A stretch of DNA of 64,000 bases from the NCBI GenBank assembly GCA_025462885.1, contig JAOAPN010000014.1:372001-436000 (forward strand), written 5' to 3'. Made by a program: the position numbers and the translations under genes. Each line of letters starts with the position of its first letter. The first letter of the stretch is position 1. The stretch comes from Acidobacteriaceae bacterium (GTDB taxonomy: Bacteria > Acidobacteriota > Terriglobia > Terriglobales > Acidobacteriaceae). The notes below the pieces were generated by a model that saw only the letters and a program-made list of their open reading frames with translations, was not told the DNA's origin and did no database searches. This document shows positions 47,006-54,391 of the stretch, one piece after another.

Positions 47006-47436
47006 CCGCATCCCCCCTGGGGGGCATGCGGGGCGTAAGTCGTTTATTCTTATTAGTTTAGCGTAGGGAGGTCTCCGCAAAATAGTCTAAACAAAAGACT
47101 TATGGCCAAATTCGTGCAACATCTCGGCTTACGGGTCGTTGTCCTTTGTTTTCGAGGTTTCTGGTCCTGCAAACGGAAACAGGTCCGGCTATTAGCCGGA
47201 CCTGTTTCCGTCTGATCTTCTGTTTCTATTTTAGCGAATGGCATAAAACTAAAATGCCACTTTTTTGGATTTATTTTTGTTTCGGTAAGCGATTTATTTT
47301 GTTTTAGTTACATGTTTTTATTGCCGGCAAAACGCTGGCCGGGGTCTTGACAGCTTTTTCCACCTCGTCGTGGCACTCGCGAATCTTTGCTCATGACTCT
47401 TGCTTCCAAAGCATGGCTCTGGAGCATCTATCTTTC
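47006..47436. other. Gene-free AT-rich stretch downstream of ubiX
   Basis: About 430 nt without a plausible gene. It begins with several GC-rich bases after the ubiX stop and contains the 18-bp perfect hairpin listed separately. It then becomes very AT-rich (about 47225-47330) before the R1 element. It could hold the promoter of the downstream papain-like gene, but the R1 copy lies in between. Confidence 0.5.
47173..47211. terminator. 18-bp perfect hairpin downstream of ubiX
   Basis: ACGGAAACAGGTCCGGCT (47173-47190) pairs perfectly with 47194-47211 across the 3-nt loop ATT. The following bases (CTGATCTTCTGTTTC) are only mildly T-rich. Likely a transcription stop or mRNA 3'-end stabiliser, readable on both strands. 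Confidence 0.55.
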
Positions 47437-47664
47437 CAGGCAGTACGACATATAGCCCTTGGAAGGTCACACCTTCAGGCGTGTCAAATGCTACGTATTT
47501 TGATTTGTTTCTTGTGTCGGTTTGCCTAATGGCAAACCGACACAAGAAATAAGAGAGAGGAGAATGCTTCTTTCGGCACACCTGAAGGTGTGCCCTTCCA
47601 AATATCCGCCAAATTCAACCATGCCGGCGAAGATGTAACGCCGGTATATGTCGATATTTTCTAG
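47437..47664 (-). repeat. R1 nested-palindrome intergenic element, copy c
   Basis: R1 in inverted orientation relative to copies a and b. On the plus strand the left edge is CCAGGCAGTACGACATATAG and the right edge TATATGTCGATATTTTCTAG. The central stem is at 47504-47526 with 47531 onward (CTTGTGTCGG/CCGACACAAG). The terminal hairpin GGCACACC-TGAA-GGTGTGCC is at 47575-47594. It ends 21 nt before the start of the papain-like paralog B, so it forms that gene's leader. Confidence 0.88.
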
Positions 47665-47685
47665 AGGATGAAGGTGAGAGGTTTT

Positions 47686-48696
47686 ATGAACTGGCAGCGG
47701 ATGGGCCTTGGCTTTTGTCTGGCGCCGGGTCGTCTGGCGATGGGGCGGTGGGTGGGCCTGGTTGCGCTTTGCGTGGGAATGCTTGTGGGGCGGGCCTATG
47801 GATCGGCGGCGCTGCTGCTGGAGGAGCCGTACGGGCGGTTTGGGGGGATGAATCCTACCGGACACGCGGCGGTGTATCTCAACCATGTCTGTGCGGAGAC
47901 TCCAACGCAGCTTCGGGCTTGCCGGGCCGGGGAATATGGTGTGGTGATCAGCCGCTATCACAGGGTTGGAGGGCACGACTGGCTGGCGGTTCCGCTGATC
48001 CCATACCTGTATGGCGTGGAGGACGTCGACGCGATTCCGACTGCCGTGGATGCGGTGCGAGTTGCGAAGCTGCGGGATGGATACCGGAGGGCGCATCTGC
48101 TGGCCGTGGCTCCGAATGCCGCGGAAGCAGGAATGCCGAAGGGGGAGTGGACGCAGTTGGTGGGCTCGTCCTATGACCGGACGATTTACGGGTTCGAAGT
48201 GGAGACGACGCGGGAGCAGGATGAGCGCCTGATCGCGATCTTGAACGACCGGCGCAATGTGAGTCACTTCAACCTGTTTTTCCGGAACTGCGCGGACTTC
48301 TCGAAGATGGTGCTGAATCTTTACTATCCGCATTCGATCCATCGAAGTTTTATTGCGGACCTGGGGCTGACGACGCCGAAGCAGTTGGCGCGCTCCATGG
48401 TGAAGTACGGCAAACGGCATCCTGAGGTGGAGATGCATGCGTTTGTGATTCCGCAGATGGCTGGGAGTGTGGCGCGGAGCCACAAGGTGCATGGGGTGAC
48501 GGAGTCGCTGGTGAAGAGCAAGAAGTATCTGCTGCCGCTGGTGGTGCTGAGTCCGCAGATTACGGGTGGGGCCCTGGTGGCGTATCTGGCAGGTGGAAGG
48601 TTGGAGTTGCCGAAGGATGCGCAGGTTTTTGAGTTGCGCGAGGTGTCTCCAGAAGGAGTAGCGGATCTGAATCTAACGCCGACTGGTAGTAATTAG
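47686..48696 (+). CDS. Secreted papain-like-fold protein, paralog B (GHAAVYL...NCADF)
   Basis: 336 residues from ATG 47686 (GAGAGG 4 nt upstream); the ATG at 47668 is a weaker alternative. A signal peptide ends near GRAYGSAALLLEEPYGRFGG. The core NPTGHAAVYLNHVCAETPTQ, PKGEWTQLVGSSYDRTI, FRNCADFSKMVLNLYYPHSI and VTESLVKSKKYLLPLVVLSP is shared almost residue for residue with paralog A at 45245, roughly two-thirds identical by eye. The His/Cys pair suggests a permuted papain-like hydrolase or acyltransferase. It is preceded by an R1 element and convergent with the CLC gene. Same doubts as for paralog A. Confidence 0.75.
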   Translation: MNWQRMGLGFCLAPGRLAMGRWVGLVALCVGMLVGRAYGSAALLLEEPYGRFGGMNPTGHAAVYLNHVCAETPTQLRACRAGEYGVVISRYHRVGGHDWLAVPLIPYLYGVEDVDAIPTAVDAVRVAKLRDGYRRAHLLAVAPNAAEAGMPKGEWTQLVGSSYDRTIYGFEVETTREQDERLIAILNDRRNVSHFNLFFRNCADFSKMVLNLYYPHSIHRSFIADLGLTTPKQLARSMVKYGKRHPEVEMHAFVIPQMAGSVARSHKVHGVTESLVKSKKYLLPLVVLSPQITGGALVAYLAGGRLELPKDAQVFELREVSPEGVADLNLTPTGSN

Positions 48697-48726
48697 AGCA
48701 GTTAGTGTGGTGGAGTTCTATGGGTT

Positions 48727-48832
48727 GGGCTTTCAGCCCTCTGACCTCAAGCAATCTCGGAACCTAGGCCTTCGGCCTAGGCTGGTATGCGACGGGCCGT
48801 TGGCCCTCAGAGACGAGCGACTTTATACCAGC
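48727..48832. repeat. Cluster of palindromes between convergent genes
   Basis: Three hairpins in a row: GGGCT-TTC-AGCCC (48727-48739), CCTAGGCC-TTC-GGCCTAGG (48763-48781) and GGGCC-GTT-GGCCC (48794-48806). The last is enclosed by GCTGGTAT (48781-48788) and ATACCAGC (48825-48832). It separates the stops of papain-like paralog B and the CLC gene and could act as a bidirectional terminator. The TTC loops recall R2. Confidence 0.65.
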
Positions 48833-48844
48833 AGGCAATTTACT

Positions 48845-50653
48845 CTAGTGCTGCTGGTATCGCTTCAGGACGCTTTCGAGGGTGATGATGCCTTCGAGGG
48901 AACCGCGTTTCGAGCGGTTGGTGATGGGGAGAAGCGGCCAGCGGGAGAGGGGCTGCAGCGCGGTGTCGAGGGGTTGATCGGGGAAGAGGGATGGGGTGCG
49001 CTCTTTGCCGAGGAGAGACTCGATGGATGGGGGCGTTTCGGAATCAGCGGGGGCGGCGGCGAGGGTCTGAATCTCTTCGAGGCGGGCGGCGTACCAGCGG
49101 AGGTCGGCGCACTGAATGAGGGCTACGGAGGCGACTGTCTCCTGCATCATCTTCAGGATAGCGATGGGGGTCTGGACTCCGAGGAAGGTGGGCTTGTTGT
49201 AGGGTTCGAGGGCGTCTTCGAGGTGGAGGTGAAGTTCGCTCTCTTCGCGGCGCTCTTCCATGGAGGGGAGGTCGAGGCCGTCCTGGTGGGTGAAGATCTC
49301 GAAGATGGGGATGGGTTGGAGGCTGCGCGAGAGCAGGTAGGCGATGGTGTTGGCCAGGATCACCGGCATGATGATGGAGTAGTTTCCGCTGACCTCGAGC
49401 ACCATGAAGACGGAGGTGAGGGGGGCGCGGAGGAAGGCGGCGAAGAGGACTCCCATGCCGACCAGGGCGTAGGAGCCGATGGAGCCGGTGAGGTGGGGGA
49501 GGAAGACTTTTTCGAGCGAGCCGACGGCTGCGCCGAGCATGGCTCCGACGAAGAGGGTGGGGGCGAACATGCCGCCGGGGGTGCCGCTGGAGAAGGAGAG
49601 GGTGGTGGCGACGATCTTGAGGACGGCTAGGGCCAGCAGCAACTTCCACGCGAACTGGCCGTGCATGGCCTGATCGATGGCGGAGTAGCCGGGACCCATG
49701 ACCTGGGCGAAGCCGAAGTATCCAATGCCTCCGACGAGCAGGCCGGCGATGGCGGGCTGGAACATCTGCGCGTTGGGGCTGAGGCGCCTGAGGCAGGGGC
49801 GGAGGTAGCCAAGGGCCTTGGCGAAGATGAGTGAGGCGAGGCCGCCGACGAGGCCGAGGAAGGCGTAGGCGAGGAGTTCGCGGGGGTCGCGGAGGGAGAT
49901 GGCGGGGATGCGGAACATCGGCTCCGCACCCCAGAACCAGCGGGCGATGACGACGCTGGAGATGGCGGAGAGGACGATGGAGCCGAGGACCGCGGAGCTC
50001 CAGGTGCCGATGACCTCTTCGATGACGAAGAGGATGGCGGAGATGGGGGCGTTGAAGGCTGCGGCGAGGCCGGCGGCGGCTCCGACGGGAGCGAAGATGC
50101 GGAGGCGCTCGCGGGAGAGGCCGATGCGCCGGCTGATGACGGAGGCTACGCCGGCTCCGATCTGGAGGGATGGATCTTCGGGGCCGAGGGAGTGGCCGCT
50201 GCCGATGGCGAGGGCGGAGAGGAAGAACTTGCCGACGACGGTGCGGAAGGAGATGTACCCGTTGTGGATATACATCGCGGCCTTGGTCTGGTTGACTCCG
50301 CTGCCGCGAACGTTGGGGAAGACCCAGCGGGACAGGATGGCGATGACGATTCCTGCAGCGGCGGGGGCGATGACCAGGCGGAGCTGGCCGCCGTGCGGGG
50401 CCGAGCCGAGGAGCAGGACGTTGAGCCACTCGATGGCCATGCGGAAGGAGACGACCAGCAGGCCGGAGATAAGGCCGATGAAGATAGAGAGCAGGAGGAA
50501 GAGACGCTCTTCGCGGTCGGGTGCGATCCGGCTAACGTCGGCGGAAGAGGGCAGCGCAAAAGCGCGTCTCCAACGGGAGGCGATGACCTTTGGCGTGGGC
50601 TGAGATTCAAGCTCCGGTATGGATTGCGAGTTGTCTTCGAGGCTTGGAGGCAT
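48845..50653 (-). CDS. CLC-family chloride channel/transporter with degenerate C-terminal CBS region
   Basis: A 602-residue CLC protein with about sixteen to eighteen membrane helices (residues 50-440) and a soluble C-terminus of about 150 residues in the place of a CBS pair (ending GSLEGIITLESVLKRYQQH). Ion-pathway motifs are altered. The Ser-loop reads RGSGVNQTKAA instead of GSGxPQ. The gating-glutamate loop reads SGHSLGPEDPSLQIG instead of GREGP, keeping the Glu. The third motif GTPGGMFAPTLF is normal. It may carry chloride or another anion, as channel or proton antiporter. It follows the TPR gene on the same strand after 37 nt, so the two probably form an operon. Confidence 0.9.
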   Translation of the reverse strand: MPPSLEDNSQSIPELESQPTPKVIASRWRRAFALPSSADVSRIAPDREERLFLLLSIFIGLISGLLVVSFRMAIEWLNVLLLGSAPHGGQLRLVIAPAAAGIVIAILSRWVFPNVRGSGVNQTKAAMYIHNGYISFRTVVGKFFLSALAIGSGHSLGPEDPSLQIGAGVASVISRRIGLSRERLRIFAPVGAAAGLAAAFNAPISAILFVIEEVIGTWSSAVLGSIVLSAISSVVIARWFWGAEPMFRIPAISLRDPRELLAYAFLGLVGGLASLIFAKALGYLRPCLRRLSPNAQMFQPAIAGLLVGGIGYFGFAQVMGPGYSAIDQAMHGQFAWKLLLALAVLKIVATTLSFSSGTPGGMFAPTLFVGAMLGAAVGSLEKVFLPHLTGSIGSYALVGMGVLFAAFLRAPLTSVFMVLEVSGNYSIIMPVILANTIAYLLSRSLQPIPIFEIFTHQDGLDLPSMEERREESELHLHLEDALEPYNKPTFLGVQTPIAILKMMQETVASVALIQCADLRWYAARLEEIQTLAAAPADSETPPSIESLLGKERTPSLFPDQPLDTALQPLSRWPLLPITNRSKRGSLEGIITLESVLKRYQQH

Positions 50654-50690
50654 TGTTTCCGTTTACGTTGCGATGCGGCTTAATCGATGG

Positions 50691-51857
50691 CTATTGGAGT
50701 ACCTTGTCGCGTGCGATTGAGATTTTTTGCAGGAGCAGATCATCGCCCGAGGTTGCGGGGCAGAATATGCGGGTCTGATCGAGGGTGTTGTAGGCGAGGG
50801 GCAGTTCCGATGTTTGAAGCTCGAGGTCGTTGCGGAGGCGGGTGAGGGAGAACTTACGAACGTTGGCCTTCCACTGGTCATCGAGCTGCGTGAGGGTGTC
50901 GGCCCCATTTTTTCCGGCGGTCTGGAGGCGGCAGTCGACGAGCTGGGTGCGGACGAGGGACAGGAATTGCTGGTTGCGCCTGGAGTGTTCGGCGCGCGGA
51001 AGGTCGGGGGAGGGGTAGAGCTCGAGAATACGAGTGGCCTGGTTGAGGCGCTGTGTGGCGGCGATGGGCAGGCCGACCGGACGGGCGTGGTCTTCGGCGG
51101 ACCGGAGATAGCGCTGCGCTGTGGTGTAACGGCCAAGATTGAATGCTGCTGCGCCTGCACCTTCGAGGGCTGATTCATTTTTCGGAACGTGGGTCAGGGT
51201 CTTCTGGAAGAGGGAGAGGGCCGAGACGTTATCGCCGGCTTCGCTCATCAGGGATGCGATTTCGAGTTCGGAGGGGGTGTCGTTGTTCGCGTCTTCGGAG
51301 GCGATGAGGAGTTCGGTGCGGGCTGTTTCGGTGTTGCTGGATGCGAGCAGGTTACGAATCAGCTCCAGGCGGACGGCGCGGCGGTTGCGGACGAGGTTGT
51401 TGTCCCATGTGCCGTAGATGGCCGCCCGGTAGTAGTGGAGGGTGTCGGAGGCGTTGTTCCTTTGCGTGGAGAGGCGAGCGAGTTGCAGATTGAGGGGGCC
51501 GCTGCCCGGATCGGCTTCGCGCAGCTCGGAGAAGTAGTTGTAGGCCTCGTCGGTCTTGCCGGCGTTCTTCAGGGCTTCGGCGAGGAGAAACTGGTAGTCG
51601 GTATCGGCGGGAGCGTAGCCGAGGGCGGTGCGGAGGTCGAAGATGGCATCGTCAGCGTGGGAGCTGGCGAGGTCGCGCTGACCACGGGAGTACCAGCGGT
51701 GGCCCAGTTCTTCGCGATGAGATGAGAAGGAGCGGAAGAGCAGGAGGGTGGTCAGGAAGAGGAAGATGGTGATGAGGATGAGGGTGAAGAAGACGAGCGA
51801 GTCACGCAGAATGAGTTGACGCTGGAGCGCGCGATTTTGGGAAGGTTCGTTATTCAT
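50691..51857 (-). CDS. Membrane-anchored TPR protein
   Basis: A 388-residue protein. One transmembrane helix near the N-terminus (SLVFFTLILITIFLFLTTLL) anchors a long soluble part. TPR-like helix pairs run from about residue 55 to 275 (WYSRGQRDLASSHADDAIFDL, LAEALKNAGKTDEAYNYFSEL, ALEGAGAAAFNLGRYTTAQRY), a protein-interaction scaffold. The C-terminal 110 residues are helical without clear repeats. No enzyme motif is seen. It precedes the CLC gene by 37 nt; a role in assembly or regulation of that protein is only suggested by position. Confidence 0.8.
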   Translation of the reverse strand: MNNEPSQNRALQRQLILRDSLVFFTLILITIFLFLTTLLLFRSFSSHREELGHRWYSRGQRDLASSHADDAIFDLRTALGYAPADTDYQFLLAEALKNAGKTDEAYNYFSELREADPGSGPLNLQLARLSTQRNNASDTLHYYRAAIYGTWDNNLVRNRRAVRLELIRNLLASSNTETARTELLIASEDANNDTPSELEIASLMSEAGDNVSALSLFQKTLTHVPKNESALEGAGAAAFNLGRYTTAQRYLRSAEDHARPVGLPIAATQRLNQATRILELYPSPDLPRAEHSRRNQQFLSLVRTQLVDCRLQTAGKNGADTLTQLDDQWKANVRKFSLTRLRNDLELQTSELPLAYNTLDQTRIFCPATSGDDLLLQKISIARDKVLQ

Positions 51858-51997
51858 TCGGCAGGGGAGGTATGCCTGGTCGCCCGGGAGCGTGTTGATG
51901 TCTCTTCAGTTTAGACGGTGCGCGGGGCTGGAACGATGGCTGAGGCGCAATTGAAGCTCGACTTGCGTTATTTCGGTGGCTCAGGGAGATTGGAAGC

Positions 51998-54256
51998 ATG
52001 CGAAATCTGTTGCGCGGTACGTTATTGGCGGGAGTTGTGAGTGGGATGTGGTTCAGCGGGCAGCTTTGCGTGGCTCAGGCAGCGGGAGGGGCTGCCATGC
52101 AGCCAGTGGATGTGGTGAATCCGCTGATCGGCACGGGGGGCGAGGGGCAGACGTTTCCGGCGGCGGGTGTGCCGTTTGGAATGACGCAGTGGACTCCGCA
52201 GACGCGGAGTACGGAGGCGAAGTGCATTGCGCCGTATTATGTGGCGGATACGAAGATCCAGGGATTTAGGGGCAGCCACTTTCTGAGCGGATCGTGCACG
52301 CAGGACTACGGCAGCGTGACGCTGATGCCTTTGAGTGGAGAGCTCAAGGTTGGGGGTGCGGAACGGGCTTCGAGCTTCGATCGTTCGAGCGAGGTGCTGC
52401 ATCCTTACCTTGATTCCGTGGAGTTGAAGGACTATGGAATCCATGCGGAGATTACGGGGACAAGTCGCAGTGGGTTGATGCGATTCCGATTCAGTCGCGC
52501 TGGAAAGGCCTGGATGCTGGTGCAGAACAATGCGCGCAAGGGCGATGGCCAGATCAATGTGGACGTGGTGCATCAGGAGGTGACGGGACGGAATGCGGTG
52601 CGTCGTCTCTATGCCGGGGCGGGAAAGCTGGCGGGATTCAGCGGATATTTTGTGGTGCAGTTCGACCGGCCGTTTGTGGCAGGCGGGACATGGTCGGGGG
52701 AGGCAAAGAGTGAGGGGAATCTGCACCAGGAGTCTTCTGCGGGGGAGCCGGGGGCGTATCTTTCTTTTGCGCTGAAGCCGGGCGAGGTGCTGCAGGCGCG
52801 GGTGGGGACTTCGTTTACCTCGATCGATGAGGCACGGAAGAACTTGAAGGCGGAGATTCCGCAGTGGAACTTCGACGGCGTGAAGGAGCAGGCGCGGAAG
52901 GAGTGGGTGGAGGCGCTGGGACGGATCGAGATTCCGAAGGACGCTCCGGACCGGCGAATCTTTTATACGGCGCTCTATCACGCGCTGCAGTTGCCCCGAA
53001 CCTTCAGCGATGTGAGTGGGACGTATCCGCGCTTTGCTGGCTCCGGACAGATCGAGCAGGCTAAGGGTTTTGTGTATTATGACGATTTTTCTGCGTGGGA
53101 TACGTTTCGTTCGCTGCATCCGCTGTTGACGATTCTTGATCCGGCGCGGGAGAAGGATATGGTGCAGTCGTTCGTGGTGAAGGGACAGCAGGGTGGATTT
53201 CTGCCGATCTTTCCGGCGTGGAACAGCTATACGTCGGAGATGGTGGGCGACCACGGTGACTCGATTATTGCGGATGCGTACTTCAAGGGGATTCGAGGCT
53301 TCGATGTGGCGGAGGCGTACCGGTTGATGCGGAAGAATGCGCTGGAGTCGCCAGCCACGGTGGAGGAGTATCACGATGGGCGCGGGCGGCGGGGGCTGAT
53401 CTCGTATATGAAGTACGGCTATATTCCGCTAGAGGACACGGTGCCGGATGCCTTCCACCATGACGAGCAGGTGTCGCGCACGTTGGAGTATGCGTATGAC
53501 GATGCGGTGTTGGGCGATATGGCGGCGGCGCTGGGGAAGACCGAGGATGCGGCGCTGTTTCACAAGCGGGGGCAGAACTACCGCAATGTGATCGATCCGG
53601 CGACTGGCTTTGCGCGGGGTCGGCATGCGGATGGAAGCTGGGACAGCCCGTTCGATCCGGTCGGGACGTACAAGTACATCACCGAGGGACTGCCGTATCA
53701 GTACACCTTCTTTGTCCCGCAGGATGTTCCGGGGCTGATCGATGTGCTGCATGGGCGCGAGGCGTTTGCGAAGAAGCTGGATGGGCTGTTCGATGGCAAG
53801 TACTACAACCATGGGAATGAGCCGAGCCACCACATCGCGTATCTCTACGACTATGCCGGGCAGGCTTACAAGACGCAGGCGCGGGTCCACGAGATTATGG
53901 GACGCGAGTATCACGATCTTCCGGATGGGCTGGCGGGGAACGATGATGCGGGCCAGATTTCGGCGTGGTATGTCTTCAGTGCGCTGGGGTTCTACCCGGT
54001 ATCGCCTGGGACGCCGAAGTATCAGATCGGGACTCCGCGCTTTGATGATGCGAGCATTGTGCTGCCCAGCGGGAAGAGGTTCCGGGTGCGTGCGGTGGGC
54101 GCTGGAAAGGGATTGTTTTATATCCAGAGCGTGACTCTGAATGGGAAGCCGCTGGAGCGTCCCTGGATCAGCCATGCTGAGGTTGTTGCGGGTGGGGAGT
54201 TGGTGTTCAAGATGGCGGCTCAGCCGAATCCGGCTTGGCCTAAGGGGATGGAGTAG
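51998..54256 (+). CDS. GH92 alpha-mannosidase (secreted)
   Basis: A 752-residue glycoside hydrolase family 92 enzyme, a calcium-dependent exo-alpha-mannosidase. The signal peptide is residues 1-28 (LLAGVVSGMWFSGQLCVAQA). N-terminal domain: DVVNPLIGTGGEGQTFPAAG, VPFGMTQWTP and FRGSHFLSGSCTQDYG. The catalytic (alpha/alpha)6 domain includes ALYHALQLPRTFSD, DDFSAWDTFRSLHPLLT, GNEPSHHIAYLYDYAG and GNDDAGQISAWYVFSALGFYP, the last with the paired acids that activate water. It has diverged from the more usual GFSHTHLSGTGCGD loop, which may alter linkage choice. A strong terminator follows. It faces a second GH92 gene. Confidence 0.93.
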   Translation: MRNLLRGTLLAGVVSGMWFSGQLCVAQAAGGAAMQPVDVVNPLIGTGGEGQTFPAAGVPFGMTQWTPQTRSTEAKCIAPYYVADTKIQGFRGSHFLSGSCTQDYGSVTLMPLSGELKVGGAERASSFDRSSEVLHPYLDSVELKDYGIHAEITGTSRSGLMRFRFSRAGKAWMLVQNNARKGDGQINVDVVHQEVTGRNAVRRLYAGAGKLAGFSGYFVVQFDRPFVAGGTWSGEAKSEGNLHQESSAGEPGAYLSFALKPGEVLQARVGTSFTSIDEARKNLKAEIPQWNFDGVKEQARKEWVEALGRIEIPKDAPDRRIFYTALYHALQLPRTFSDVSGTYPRFAGSGQIEQAKGFVYYDDFSAWDTFRSLHPLLTILDPAREKDMVQSFVVKGQQGGFLPIFPAWNSYTSEMVGDHGDSIIADAYFKGIRGFDVAEAYRLMRKNALESPATVEEYHDGRGRRGLISYMKYGYIPLEDTVPDAFHHDEQVSRTLEYAYDDAVLGDMAAALGKTEDAALFHKRGQNYRNVIDPATGFARGRHADGSWDSPFDPVGTYKYITEGLPYQYTFFVPQDVPGLIDVLHGREAFAKKLDGLFDGKYYNHGNEPSHHIAYLYDYAGQAYKTQARVHEIMGREYHDLPDGLAGNDDAGQISAWYVFSALGFYPVSPGTPKYQIGTPRFDDASIVLPSGKRFRVRAVGAGKGLFYIQSVTLNGKPLERPWISHAEVVAGGELVFKMAAQPNPAWPKGME

Positions 54257-54266
54257 TCGATGTAGT

Positions 54267-54302
54267 AAGGGGTGCTAGGCTGTGGCCTTGCACCCCTTTT
54301 TT
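54267..54302 (+). terminator. Intrinsic terminator after the first GH92 gene
   Basis: AAGGGGTGC (54267-54275) pairs perfectly with GCACCCCTT (54290-54298), followed by TTTT and more T. It begins 10 nt after the stop. This is the clearest intrinsic terminator in the window. Confidence 0.85.
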
Positions 54303-54315
54303 AAATGATGAAAGA

Positions 54316-54391
54316 CAGTGCCAAGTGCGCCCTAACGCCGGGCGGGCGCTACTTCGTAGGGTATTGGACGCTTCGCGTTAGGGAATCGACT
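54316..54391 (+). repeat. R2 palindromic intergenic repeat, copy D
   Basis: R2 on the plus strand: AGTGCCAAGTGCGCCCTAAC, hairpin CTAC-TTC-GTAG (compensating change against CCAC/GTGG of copy C), then GGACGCTTCGCGTTAGGG. CCCTAACGC and GCGTTAGGG make a 9-bp perfect outer stem. It lies between the convergent GH92 genes, right after the terminator. Confidence 0.85.

Noticed and set aside
49044-50429. 461-codon frame within the CLC gene
   Set aside because: Almost only Arg, Pro and His, the usual out-of-frame product of a GC-rich membrane protein gene.
52022-53374. 450-codon minus-strand frame opposite the first GH92 gene
   Set aside because: Arg/His-rich mirror frame; GH92 motifs on the plus strand are unambiguous.
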